Both the position numbers and the translations under genes were made by a program. Positions 1 through 11,466 of a stretch of 64,000 bases of DNA are shown here, in pieces. Numbering within the stretch: position 1 is the first letter of the stretch; each line of letters opens with the position of its first letter. A model generated the notes under the pieces. It made no database searches. It was not told the origin of the DNA and worked only from the letters and a program-made list of their open reading frames with translations. Origin of the DNA: Abelmoschus esculentus (lineage: Eukaryota; Streptophyta; Magnoliopsida; Malvales; Malvaceae); NCBI GenBank assembly GCA_035048815.1, contig JAUCBN010000017.1:16488936-16552935 (forward strand). The letters are read 5' to 3'.

Positions 1-1716
1 AATCAAAGATTGATACTGGTCTTGACCAGAATACGAATTTGGAGGGAATTTCTTCAAACACCAATTGTCAAGCTACGCTTCCTAGACAAAACCCTTCACC
101 AGAATTGGAGAATCAGCTGTCGTGGTCTGATAATTCTACTGATGAATCATCCATTGATGATCATGTTAAGCTGGAGGTAAGTTATGCTATCTTTTCTTAT
201 ATTTGTTTAAATTTCTTCCCATGGATGAATTGTCATACTTCTTTGAAGAGTAACTGTATCATATATATTTTCATTTATCGAATACCAAATGCTTATGTTG
301 ATCTCACTAGATCAAGTTCTCTTGTTGCAAGCTCAGAATTTGGTAGGGGTAAAATGATAATCCATCCTGTTTGGTTTTTCTTTCCATCAATTTTTTCTTA
401 TTCGATTCTTTTGCTTTGTAAGTGCATCGACAAAAGGAAATAATAGTTAAAAGCACTGATATTATTTTTGAGTCAAGTAATCATGTTGAAGTAGCTAACT
501 AAACATGGATTTTATGATAATCATATAATGACAGATAATTAAGATCTCATGGGGATGACCAATTGATTTACCCGATATGAAGTTTTCTTATTGCATGTAC
601 ACTTAAATACTATGACGCTTAACCTATTTAACGCTTTATTTATTTGTTTTTCATTGGATATCTGAATTTTTCAGGAGTTCTATTTGTTAGTTTTCTTTGG
701 TTTCATAATCATCCTTTTTCCTCTAGTATGCTTGATACTGGATAGACCAGTACTATGTTCTCTGCATTTCACATGATCTATCTCGGATTTATGGTATTTA
801 CGTACCGTAATTATAATTAATACATGAAACTAACCATGGCACACTGATTCAGAAACAGTGTATAATTGCGACGGAGTCTGCACAGGAAGTTGACATTGGC
901 AACAGTGATCTTAATGTGCATAAAGTTCCCGAGTCTGAGGACAAACTTTCAACAAATCACTCTTCCATGATTTCAGAGTCCGTTTTTTCTCCATCTGAGA
1001 GTCCTGAACATACATTGCCGACAGATCAAGAATACTTGAAAGGTCGGATCCTAAATGAAATGGAAAGTGGGGGCAGCCCTCAAGAGTTATCCAAACACTT
1101 TAATCATGCAGCAGAAGCATATGCCACTTATGTCGTTAAGGAAAATATCAGTGAAGAGGATGACAAGATTAAAGAGATTGATGAGGGAATCCTCTCTGAA
1201 TTGGATATCGTCGGGGACTTTAATGTCAAGAAAATTGATCTACCTGAAGGGTCCCATGTTGCCTATACTGAATCTGCACTGTTACCCCAGGTTATGAAGA
1301 TCAAGACCGATGTTGAGCTGCCTATTCTTGAAGCAAGATCAGCGGAAGATATCGATTCAGCTTTCAAGCAACTTCATGAAGGGGTAGATGTTGAGGAAAT
1401 AATTCTTCCCAGTGTGATTGAGAACCAGCAGGATGTTGAGGAAAGATCACTGGAGTATATCCGTACTGCTTTCCATCAAGACCTGGAATCTAATCCAGCG
1501 AAGCTGCCATTCTCTTCTGAGTTACAGAAAGGACCTTCTGAGATAGAGCAGAACAATACGGTTTCTTGTAATGAGATTGAAGCTAGTACTGCAGTCTCTG
1601 GTAAATATGAAGCAGCATCTGAAAAATCAAGTCTGAACCTTGAAGGTAAGAAGGCAAAATCTCATGACTCAAGTTCTAGTTCGAGTTCCAGCTCTAGCTC
1701 TAGTGACTCTGAATGA
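1..1716 (+). CDS. Acidic membrane-anchored protein, unknown function, copy 1 (3' part; last two exons)
   Basis: The gene enters from the left edge. Coding is 1-176 (frame set so that 3-5 is a codon) joined to 853-1716, with a 676-nt intron 177-852. The donor is GAG/gtaagt and the acceptor ttcag/AAACAG, phase 0. The two exons align almost base for base with the last part of the complete gene at 31536-36434, and both are open, ending at TGA 1714-1716. The visible ~345 residues are acidic and Ser/Glu-rich, with no enzyme motif, and end in a poly-Ser tract before DSE. The tract is slightly longer than in copy 2, the usual behaviour of a Ser-codon microsatellite. The N-terminal membrane segments would lie outside the window. 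I recall this family as plant-specific proteins of unknown function. Whether copy 1 is a full gene or a 5'-truncated duplicate cannot be seen here. Confidence 0.85.
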
Positions 1717-2220
1717 AGAAAGCAAAATATAGTTCAGAAAAGTATAAAGTTGTGTGTTATCCGTTTTCGAGTTTTGGCGTTTCGAATTTGGTTAGCATCA
1801 TGTTTTTTGTCAAATGGTTATTTGTGTGCCTTCCAAGTGATGCAGTGTGATTATGGTTGGGTTTGATCCTCTACAGATTGGTTGCATAAGTCAAGTCTTG
1901 AGTTCTAATAACATGTGGAACTGTTTCTGTCACGAGTTTCACAGTAGAAATGGTCAATCCTGTTGGATGTAAATGTTCTTTCGGACATACATGTAAATCA
2001 TATCTGCATTTAAATATTTTAAAGTGATTCGTTTTGAATTTCAATGAGTTGTGCACTGCCATTAATCAAGGATATAATATTCACACCATATATAAGAGTG
2101 TTCTTATATGTATAATAGTTCTGAAGAATGTATCTGTTTTTGAGACTTTGAAATTAAAATTTAAGAATATTTGATTTTTGATTTTGAAAATAAAATTTGA
2201 GTTAAAAAATTAATTTAGCA
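1717..2220. other. 3' flank of copy 1, duplicated downstream of copy 2
   Basis: Non-coding. The first ~190 bases match the 3' flank of copy 2 (36435-36640) almost exactly, so it belongs to the duplicated unit and probably holds the 3' UTR. A stretch around 1930-2090 is absent from copy 2, indicating a deletion there or an insertion here. The remainder is AT-rich with no coding signal. Confidence 0.6.
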
Positions 2221-2239
2221 AGGCAGCTTATTTTAGCAC

Positions 2240-2600
2240 TACACAGCAGCAGCCAATCAATGGCATGGCACTTGCACCGATGTTTCAAGGCAACCTGATT
2301 CGAACTCCCATGGCTTCTGCTCCTCCCACTCCCACTCCACTTCAATCTCCTGGAAACCCAGCAGCAAGCCAATACATGCAGTCGAGTGGTATGATGATAG
2401 CGGTGGTGTAATATGGTTATGGAATAAATGCGCTGTCACCACCATCTACTCTCCCCCACATATGTCAATGAGTTTAGCTAGTCCTGCTTATCAGCCTCAG
2501 AGGCAGCCACAATCTCAGCCTTAGCAGCAACCAACCACTGGAGGATTTTACCGACCACCGGACATCAGATTTTATGGGCAAAATCCTTAGTCATCACTGG
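2240..2600 (+). pseudogene. Degenerate coding remnant, unidentified (Pro/Gln-rich)
   Basis: The plus strand reads as Pro/Gln/Ser-rich protein broken by stops and a frame change. One frame gives an APPTPTPLQSP-like stretch from about 2260 to a TAA near 2410. After a frame change, 2460-2590 gives ASPAYQPQRQPQSQP, a TAG, then GGFYRPPDIRFYGQNP and another stop. Base composition (GC-richer, codon-like) stands out from the AT-rich surroundings. It lies between copy 1 of the acidic protein and the MATE pseudogene and has no counterpart in the copy 2 unit, so it was inserted after or during the duplication. I do not recognise the parent protein. Confidence 0.4.
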
Positions 2601-2608
2601 TAACTCGC

Positions 2609-4010
2609 TGTAATCGCTAATTTTATTCAGGGTTTTAAACACGAATTTTAATTTTTATTTTAATTTAAATAACGAGTTTGAAATTATTAAACCAAAAAAA
2701 AAATATTACTTTATTATTATATATGTGTTTTTTAATTCTAAAGTTCAAAAATATCATTATACTAAATATTTTTATTTCTTTTTTATTTTGAGTTTGTAAA
2801 TACATATATATATTACCTATACATAATATTTTACTTATTTCGTTTTACTCTTTGTTTATATTATTATTTATTAATATTAAATATTATCGTATTATTATTT
2901 TTCGTTTATTATTATTACTATTATTATAAGATAAACATTAAATAAATAAATAGAATATAAATAATTAAAACTCAAATGAATATAAAATTAAATAATAAAA
3001 ACCCAAAGTTTATTACATAACAGTCCATATACATTTTTAAAGCCCGAAATAATAATTATAATAGCCCACATAATTAATAAACAAGCCTGTTTCTTTAAGA
3101 GCCCATTTGTTAGCCCAAATCTGGATAACCGAAACTCTAATTGCTTCTCTTCATCCTACACGCAACTGTCTTTTCATTGGATCCAACGGTCCAGATCAAG
3201 ACTAGGATAACCATTCAACTCCCTGCACTCGCCACACGCGCGATTGTCGGAGTGCCCTACGCACGCGTCACGCTCACGCGTGACCATTTGATATCCAGCA
3301 GACCGTTCGTCTTCCGTCGATCAGCTCGCCGTCACCGGTGGTTTTCTCTTCTGCGGCCACTCGTACATGCACACACAAAAAAACAAAATGTTAAGAAATC
3401 GTACAAAGCAAACGATTACAACATTTTTCAGAGTATTTTCGTATAATAACAGAGATTATACCAACAAATTCAAAAATTTCAGAGCCAAAATACAGAAAAT
3501 ACCAAAGCCAATCGATCAATATTTTATCTATAACAAACAAAATTAAAAAAAAAATTCCAACAAGCAAAATCAATAGAGGTAACCAATAGAAAAATGATTT
3601 TTTTTTTCTTTCTATTTTCCATGTAATTTGGTTATAAAAACCGAGAGCAACAACATTTGTAAGGGTCTCCCCATTCATCAGAATCAATACAAGAAAAAAG
3701 TAAGCTTTTTGAGGTATAACCTCCAAGTTTGCATGCATCGAAAGTGAAATAGGTTTAGATTTTTTGTTACCTTTGAGCGTTTCTGTCGAGTTTTCTCTTC
3801 TTGTTTCTTCAAGTCGAGCAATAAGCATTGCGATCTCCGGGTTATTATTGGTGAACCGATATCAGAGAAAGGTTTTACCCTCTAATTTTTCGAAGCAAAA
3901 AGGAGGGTGTTTTGATTCTATTTTGGTTTTAAATAAAGGTTTAGTTTTGTTTTTTCGGATTTAAGGTTTGAATCGTGTTCTGGTTTTAAAAAAGGGGGAA
4001 AATCTTTAGG
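2609..4010. repeat. AT-rich block with LTR-like features, unresolved
   Basis: This block separates the copy 1 gene from the MATE pseudogene and is missing from the copy 2 unit. It starts TGTAATCGC (LTR-like TGTAAT) and continues with ATT-rich DNA (2640-2990). A more GC-rich part at 3000-3360 has several AGCCC motifs and a CACGCGTCACG segment, resembling the leader of the solo LTR at 9016. A TATA-like ggttataaaaa sits near 3630. I found neither a matching 3' terminus nor a target duplication. Short ORFs here have no recognisable domains and are not called as genes. Confidence 0.3.
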
Positions 4011-4077
4011 TTCTACCCGCTGGCATGTTCAGTTTTTACAAAGCTTTTCATCTACTCATGTCCGGAAAAATACCCGA

Positions 4078-5094
4078 AGATTTGAAACAACATGGACTGT
4101 AAGTTAAATCTGGTTGCTTTGTTGCAAAAATTGCAGTGTTAGGGTGACAATTGAACTTGGAAGAGGAAGCGCGAAAGGTGCCAAGTTTTCGATTATAATG
4201 ACAACTCTTACATCACTTGCCATGGCAGCGTGCTGTTCGTGGCATTCTTATGCCTCCGAGGACGTTTAGCATACATGTTCACCACCGGCGAGGAAGTGGC
4301 CGAAGCAGTTTCTGAGTTAACTCCATTGTTGGCTTGTTCCATTCTTCTGAACAGTGTTCAACCCGTGCTCTCCGGTCGGATACATATGACAGGAGTTGCG
4401 GTCGGAGCCTGATGGCAGAACACTGTAGCATGGGTTAACATCGTGTTGTATTATCTCGTAGGCATTCCTATCGGCGTTGTTCTGGATATGCATGTCGAGG
4501 TTGTTATTTTGTATATTTAAGAAATGGATTCTGCAGGTCCATCATTTGGTACTCTGCAACACTTCTTCTTCCTTTGTATGTTTTTGTTGGTCCAGAGTGT
4601 TTGGGTTGGCATGTTGCTAGGAACATTGCTTCGAACTGTTGCGCTCATTGTTATCACCTGCAAAACTGATTGGTGTATTTAGCTCGAGCTCGAGTCAACA
4701 AGTGGTTGGTGCCCGAATACGGAGAAGAGAACGGCGGCAATACTGAAGATGTGGCTGCCTAAGAATCTCAACATTTTTTTTCGAATGGATTTGGATTTTA
4801 AAATCTTTGGCACGGGTTGAACACTGTTCAGAAGAATGGAACAAGCCAACAATGGAGTTAAATCTGCTTCGGCCACTTCCTCGCCGGTGGTGAAAATGTA
4901 TGCTAAACGTCCTCGAAGGCATAAGAATGCCACGAACAGCACGCTGCCGATGGCAAGTGATGTAAGAGTTGTCATTATAATCGAAAACTTGGCACCTTTC
5001 ACGTTTCCTCTTCCAAGTTCGTTTGCCACCCTAACACTGCAATTTTTGCAACAATGCAACCAGGTTTAACTTACAGTCCATGTTGTTTCAAATC
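4078..5094. repeat. Long inverted repeat made of MATE exon 5 and flank
   Basis: The left arm 4078-4368 and right arm 4810-5094 are reverse complements over about 290 bases with scattered mismatches. Both derive from MATE exon 5 plus part of intron 4. The outer boundary is at GATTTGAAACAACATGG and its complement, the inner boundary at CAACCCGTGC and its complement. The spacer of ~440 bases carries inverted exons 6-8. A transcript from either strand would fold into a long hairpin. Confidence 0.85.
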
Positions 5095-6120
5095 AGACAC
5101 ATACTTATTTTCATACACTCAAAACCAAGACCGAAAAAACATTGTTGTGATAGCCTATCATATATACTCGTATCCAACATTCAACTTCCGAGTTCTACAT
5201 ACAAAATATGATTTATTTTCGAGTTCTTGGCCTAATGCTATGAAAAGTGGGGTTGTGAAGATGTATAAAGGGAGAAGACAACAAGCAGATATGAACAAAA
5301 CTAGCCATGATCTTTGAAGGTATATCCCCAACATATGGTATTGTTTTGCACCAAAAGCTTGACCACATAATGTTTCCAATGCACTTGCCATGCCCAACTG
5401 CACATTCGAAACGATTTCGAAAATATCAATAAGTCCGTGTTTAGAGACATGTATCCATATTCGACACTGATCCGAATCAAGATAACATAGCAGATTTGAT
5501 ATATGAAACGTTTCTTCAAAAACAACCAGAGAAACTCAAACCCATGACTAAATTAAACTAAAAAGGCTTGACCAACCATGGAACCAACAACTGATCATTT
5601 CAGGTTGGTTTATCCAGGCTTTCAAAACGCAAGCCAAAAGAGGTAATTATCTTGCTGAGAGGAGTCCACGGTATTTGATGTTTTTACTGGAAACTCGTAT
5701 AGGAACTAGAAGAGACTTAAATGTTTGAGATTCTAGTAGCAGAACTAAAAAAGAAAAACAGCGTCGAAAGTCTCAGACTTTTCCCCCGAAACAGAAGCAA
5801 AAATAAAAGCTGATGTTTGATACATGATCAAAAATACCATTCACCAGTGAAAGCAACAGTTTCAGGCAAGTAAGCCCGGAAGATCAAGAAAATGTTAAAG
5901 CAAAATGAATAGGGTGATCAAATAAGAACATACCAAAACACCATTGCCGAACCTCAACAGGACAGTGTAGCAAAGGGAATAAGCTGCAAGCTCAGTAGGA
6001 CCGATATGACCGATGAAAGCTTGACTGACTACAGTGACACCAAAGGTCGAGAACCGGGTGAAGATTGCAGGTGCGGCAACAACCCTTCATCTTCTTGGAC
6101 TCGGTCCATATCTTTTGTCT

Positions 6121-6297
6121 AAGCTCTGATATCATGTTGAAATGACTAAAGCTATAGAAAATCTAAAAGAAAACAGATGATTTACATAGGAGAAATGATA
6201 GAAAGGGAGAGACATGCTTTTCTTCATTCTTTTAGTGTGAGTGAATTGGTTACAACCACTCAACAAATTCTCTAGTTCAGTATTATTATATTTAACA
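6121..6297 (-). mobile_element. Small LTR-like remnant with adjacent Met-tRNA-type PBS
   Basis: This piece interrupts exon 1 of the MATE pseudogene. Bases 6135-6297 begin TGTTGAAATG and end TTTAACA (TG...CA, 163 bp). Directly to the left, 6121-6133 reads AGCTCTGATATCA, the complement of a sequence close to the TGGTATCAGAGC primer site of initiator-Met tRNA. This fits a minus-strand 5' LTR of a small (TRIM or copia-type) element followed by its PBS, with the rest lost. No second LTR or clear target duplication was found, and a few host bases are missing at the junction. Confidence 0.5.
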
Positions 6298-6500
6298 GGT
6301 TCTTAGACGGGATTTTATCGGTTCCATTAAGCTGGTTGATATCACCTTCCATGGTTGACCAAACGGTTTAAAATTCCTCCACAGGCCAAAGCTCTTTTCT
6401 CCTCTTGTCGAGCAGCACTCTGTGTTCTTTTAAACTGGTTAGAAACAAAGACAGCAAACGTAGGGAGGGATGTGACACTTTAAAAAAACGAATTTATAAA

Positions 6501-6591
6501 ATTTGGATGGGTAGGTTCCTGATGCTTGTCGCTCCCCATTCTTCACACAATTTGGATGGGTAGGTTCCTGATGCTTGTTGCTCCCCATTCT
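6501..6591. repeat. Tandem duplication, 49-bp period, two copies
   Basis: A 42-base block starting ATTTGGATGGGTAGG occurs at 6501-6542 and 6550-6591 with a single visible difference (CGCTCC versus TGCTCC). It begins where homology to the copy 2 unit ends, near 6505. Confidence 0.8.
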
Positions 6592-6708
6592 ACCGTATTA
6601 TATTTCTTATAATGAAATTATTTTATATTTATATAAATTATATTGTATTAACAAGTTTTAAAATATTTACCAACAATAGTTTAAAAAAATATTTATTGAC
6701 AAATAATT

Positions 6709-8507
6709 TAAAAGGTCTCCAACAGAGACATTGACATAACTCACGTACCTGATTATAGAGAGATCTTAATAGATTATGTCATGTCTGGTAATAAGCGGAA
6801 CTGAAATTAAATCGACGTCGTTAATATATTTGCATGCAATATAGCACTAGAGATTTTATTTGATGATGTGGATCATAATCATTGTCAATTGGACAATGTA
6901 AACATTAGCCAACATAAAAAAGGTAATTGAGGCGAAACTAAAATCTCTTTTAAAAAGAGAAGTATTTGGGTCTATAACCCGTACATTGCTCGTGGATATA
7001 AACGAGCCTTTATGAGAAAGAGAAATCAAAATGGGAAATCATGAGATATAAGCTCATTTGGTTGCACAAGGATTCTCGTAAAGACATGAAATTGATTATG
7101 AGGAAAATATATTCCTTGGTGGTGGATGCAACTACTTTTAGATTTTGATCAGTTTGGTAATAAATAAAATTAGCTGGTTTCTGCCTAATGGATGTTGTTA
7201 CATCATATTTGAATGGGCCTCTTGATAGTAATATTTACATGAAACTTCTAGAAAGGTTTAGTTTGCCATAAGCAGTTCATTCAAGTTCTCGAGAACATTA
7301 TTCAATCATATTGAATATATCTTTTATGACTTGAAACAATTTAGGCGTATTTGGTATGATCGCCTCATTGAATACTTATTAGCATAATGTTATATGAATT
7401 ATCTCTCCGAGCATTTTTATTAAGAGGTTTAGCTCTGAATTTTTATTGCTGTATATGTCGATGATTTGAATATCGTTGAGACTCGTGAAGAGATCTCCTC
7501 AAATTCTTGTGCATCTATCGACATACAGAAAAATATTGAAAGAGACTTTACATGCATAACACATATTCATTGATCACCCTTATGGTTGTTGCTAGGTCTC
7601 TTACTATAAACAAAGTTTTTTTGCCTTACAAAAAGGGTAAGATATTCTTGGTCTAAAGCAAAATATACACATTATTTGATCTGGAAGCATCGTATCTTAG
7701 CTGGTCCAGAAATATTATTTAAGTGCTACGAGATCATTTTTAAATAATTGTTATGCATGAGGCAAAGCCGAAATATGTGTTTAGCTAAACATATCCTGAA
7801 TATATGTGAATGTTTTTCACAAGATAAGATGCAAGCTATCTTGTACTGAGATAATACAAAATTTATATCTCAATGTGGATATATCAAATATGATAAAACG
7901 AAACATATTTCTTCAAGTTTCGTCCCTCATGATTTTCAGGTGAATAGTATTCAATGAATCATTTTAAGTAATGATTTGAAAGATTTATTCACTAGTGCAT
8001 GATTTACTTCAACATTTGAAGATTGTATTCAATATTGCATTATGAAGATTCAAAGATCTTATGTGATATTTTCATGAAGGGAGTAAATACGCGTTGTACT
8101 TTTTTTCCCTTAACCGAGGTTTTGTCCCAATGGGCTTTCCTGGTAAGGTTTTTAATGAGGCAACATGTTATGCATATCAAAGATGTGTGTACTCTTTTTC
8201 CTTCACTAAGAATTTTTTTCACACAGTGTTTTTATCTTAATAAAGTTTTAATGAGGCACGTTATCTTCATGGATATTCAAGGGGGAGTGTTATGAATATA
8301 TTTATTCATGGTGGATATCCATATATTAAATTAAAGTTTAATGAACTTTATTATTAGGGTTTAATACCCATCGAAATTAGAGTTTTCATCTTATGCCTAT
8401 AAATATAGACTTTTGGACAAAACATTGTACACAACCCTATTTTGAGTATAATAAAAGTCTCTATTTTGTCTCTTATATTTGTTTTATTCTTTACTTTATT
8501 CAAAACA
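6709..8507 (+). mobile_element. Ty1/copia retrotransposon remnant (RT, RNase H, 3' LTR)
   Basis: A 5'-truncated, heavily mutated copia pol. Around 7030-7260 the plus strand reads YKAHLVAQGF, a degraded region before the RT core, then fragments of LMDVV and DIYMK. Near 7440-7470 is an AVYVDDL-like stretch with YVDD, the RT catalytic motif. Around 7860-8010 are RNase H-end motifs (KHISSSF and SNDLKDLFTSA, compare the usual NLADLFTK). A polypurine tract GGGGGAG (8281-8287) precedes the 3' LTR 8288-8507, which starts TGTTATG and ends AAAACA. Stops and frameshifts are frequent, so no ORF is intact. There is no 5' LTR, gag, protease or integrase. Confidence 0.8.
8288..8507 (+). repeat. 3' LTR of the copia remnant
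   Basis: 220 bp, TG...CA, directly after the purine tract. It is AT-rich and includes a TATA-like cctataaatatag near 8397. No 5' partner exists in the window. Confidence 0.7.
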
Positions 8508-8596
8508 ATTATTTTATATTTATATAAATTATATGTTAACAAGCTTTAAAATATTTACCAACAATAGTTTAAGAAAATATTTATTGGCAAATAGTT

Positions 8597-9015
8597 GAAT
8601 TAATATGATGAAACATTAAAATTTTTAAATAAGATAAAATTTTAAATCTTAACATATAAATAAACAAATCTTGACACATAAATAAAAAATTGAATTAAAA
8701 AATTATTAAATAAAATTTGATATAAATTAATTAACAAATATATTACAAATTAGTAATTAAACTAAAATTTTTTACAATATTCCATATTCAGATCGTATTT
8801 ATAATATATTACCACGATGATGAGCACTGCCCCGATGATGAGCACTGCCCCTCAACAATCGTGTGGGTCAATGACTCACATATCAGATAATAAATTAATA
8901 AGAACAGATATTATAGTTGAAAATAACCGAAAGGCCAAGAAAGGTATAATTTGAACGGTCTAAGTCAGCTTCTTTTATAGGTTCCTTCTTAGCCTCGTCT
9001 CTTTATATTCTACCT
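8597..9015. other. AT-rich spacer with a short tandem duplication
   Basis: No gene signal. A block of about 19 bases (GATGATGAGCACTGCCCC) is present twice in tandem at roughly 8816-8852. The rest is AT-rich up to the solo LTR. Confidence 0.5.
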
Positions 9016-11466
9016 TGTAATAACCCATTATCAGACCAAGCCCACAACAAAGCCCAATCCAATATAAACCTAAACCTAACACTAAACAAAACCCTAACAG
9101 CAGTAACACCCACAGCCGCCGGCCACCAAACTACCGCCTCTCGACAACCACGCGTCACGTGTCCCTTCATTATTTGATTGTTCCACCGTCACTGCACTAC
9201 AGCACCGCCCCACCGCCCATGTCAGACTCCACCGACCTGCAAAAAATTAAAAAGATTAGATCTGAAATCATATCTGAAAAAGGAGAAAAACAGAGATATT
9301 TGTAATATTTTGTGTAAAAATCCGAGTATAAATAACCGGATTGAAAGCTTGTAAAACGGAGAATGGAATGAAAAAACAAGGGATTCGAGAACGAAATCAC
9401 AACAACTAAATAGTCCTCTAATCGAAAACAAAAACAAGAAATAGAGAGGAGAAATCGGAAACAAGATTCGAATAGAAAAGGTAATATACATATATATTCT
9501 ACTTATCTTTATTTACAGATCTACTCCGATCCAAGTGAATTTTCAGAAATCCGAGATCGGATCCAAGTTCCTCTCATCGAGACGCTCTAGAAAGTCTCCA
9601 CCTTTTCCGTTTTCGGTCACCGGCACGGTAGCCGCCGCCGCCGGACGACGGTTCCTCGCTGGAGAAACATGAGAGTTGAGAGCATTTGTTTTATTTTTTT
9701 CATCAGAATGAATAAGTGATTGTTTTTCGAGAGAATATGGTATTTAAGGGATCCTCAAAACGATGTCGTTTTGGTGCCACCCCCTTAAGCCCAAAACGAC
9801 GTCGTTTTAGAACTGGAGCTCCATATCCGACCCGATAGCCGACCCAGACCCGCGAATAACCCTCAATAAAGGGGAAATTGATGCCGTAGTCCCTGCATCT
9901 TTAGTCCCATCGCATTTCAACACTCTAGCTTGGTTTTTTCTTTTATTTTAGTCACCTTTTTTATGATTAAGTCTTATAATTTTAATTTTGTTCCATTTCA
10001 GTCCCTAATTTCGCTATATTAACCTTATATTTTTGTGTTTTTGCAGATTTGGTCTTCGGTTTATTATTTTGTCCTTATAATTATTAATCTTTTAGTTTTT
10101 TTTATGTTATTTATATAATTATTGTTATTTTTATTTTTATTACTACTTTTTGTTTTATTATTATTGTTATCGCTTTTATTATTGTTATTAATATTATGTT
10201 ATTATTATAATTATTATATTAACTTTATAATTTTATTACTATGTTTATCACTTTATCGTTATTATTATCATATATATTTTATTTGACTTTTACTATATAC
10301 CTTAATTAATATATTGCCATATGTTTATATTTATTTTTTATTATATATGTTTCGATTAATATATGTTAATATATTACAACTTTGATTTTTATTATATATT
10401 AAAACTAATATATGTTACCATATAAATATATTATATAATTATCATCACATGTATAACAATTATATATGTATGTAAATTATAATATTAATTATTCTATGTT
10501 TTATTATTATTATTATTATAATATTATTATTATTATGTTACGTATATATTTTCTTATGTGTATATCATATTTAAAACTATTTCTTTATTTATGATATCTT
10601 AATTATTATTATTATCTATTTAATTTAAATGTTTTCATCTAAAGTTTTAAATATTTTATTATATATGAATCTGGAAATCAAAAAATCTAAAGTTACTTAT
10701 TTTATTTCTCTTTTTTTTTTTTTGACTTGTAATGTATATATGTTATTATATTATTACCTTATTATATTATTACCTTATTATTTACTTTCTATATAAATAT
10801 GTTTGTATATGTTAACCATATGTATATTCGTATATTATAAATATTATGTTAAGATATATGTATATATTTTATTTAATATTTTATTGTTATATAATGTATT
10901 TGAACTTATATATAGAATTTATGTATTTGCATTATGTTGTTTTAGATTTGTATATATATATTTATGGTAATTTAGTTTTGATTCATGTATTTGTGTGCTA
11001 ATGTCTTGGTTTTATTTATTAGAGAATATTATCCGGAGGTATTCTATTGGAAGTAGCATCCCGTTCTTCGGGTGTTATCTCCTTTGAATCGTCGTGGATA
11101 TTAGGGTATGCATTTTAATTAAAAATTAATTTAATTTAAGTTGTATATTTTCTTAAAAATTACGATGCGAACCTTTAGGTACCAATTTCTGGGCGTTGTG
11201 GGGTTGCTAATCCTTCCCCACACGTAACCAACCCCCGAACCCAAAACGTTTTGAATCTCTGGTTAAATTTTTAATGGTGTCCGGTCTACCAAAGTGACCG
11301 GTGGCGACTTCACTCAACTAATTTTCAAATTTTAACGGTATTCCCATAGAAGTGACATCTTGTTTTTCAGGTGTCATCTTTCGGGATATTAAACTTTCAA
11401 AATCACCCGCCAAAAAACATTTTCAAAACTTTATTTTTAAACTATTTTCAAAAAAGGGTCGCTACA
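9016..11466 (+). mobile_element. Solo LTR, 2451 bp (TGTAATAACCC...TCGCTACA)
   Basis: The left end TGTAATAACCC follows TACCT (9011-9015). The right end GGGTCGCTACA at 11466 is followed by TACTT, giving a 5-bp target duplication with one mismatch. Internal order: GC-richer leader with CACGCGTCACGTG, TATA-like gagtataaataacc (~9327), two palindromes AAAACGATGTCGTTTT (9758) and AAAACGACGTCGTTTT (9793), ~1 kb of ATT-rich DNA, then a conserved 3' module with CCGGTGGCGACTTC (~11302). The same termini and module occur in the solo LTR at 43154. No internal retrotransposon domain is attached. Confidence 0.75.

Larger units (their letters stand above)
4078..6360 (-). pseudogene. MATE/DETOXIFICATION transporter pseudogene (copy 1), rearranged
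   Basis: This is the counterpart of the minus-strand MATE gene at 36833-39760. Pieces on the minus strand are exon 1 (about 5941-6120 and 6300-6358, split by an inserted LTR-like piece), the first part of exon 2 (about 5225-5400, with the CGQAFGAKQYHMLGIYLQ region) and exon 5 (4810-5060, with ELGRGN and FTTGEEVAEA). The second half of exon 2 plus exons 3 and 4 are deleted. Exons 5-8 are also present on the plus strand at 4139-4761, that is, inverted, and end with a normal-looking C-terminus VNKWLVP...VAA and TAA. No continuous reading frame survives. It lies tail-to-tail with the acidic-protein copy 1, as in the copy 2 unit. Confidence 0.85.
6617..8596. repeat. ~90-bp direct repeats flanking a copia remnant
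   Basis: Bases 6617-6708 and 8508-8596 are near-identical direct repeats (ATTATTTTATATTTATATAAA ... caacaatagttta ... caaata). Small differences include a few missing bases in the second copy. They bracket the copia fragment exactly: the second copy starts immediately after the copia LTR terminus AACA at 8507. Confidence 0.8.

Noticed and set aside
1055..1297. Second-frame ORF inside the last exon, repeated at 35779-36021
   Set aside because: Its conservation in both copies is explained by overlap with the real, in-frame exon.
3391..3828. 145-codon minus-strand ORF
   Set aside because: Low-complexity hydrophobic/Lys-rich translation of AT-rich DNA without splice or domain support.
9197..9491. 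Minus-strand ORFs rich in Phe/Ser/Leu
   Set aside because: Antisense of the A-rich leader of a solo LTR; composition explains them.
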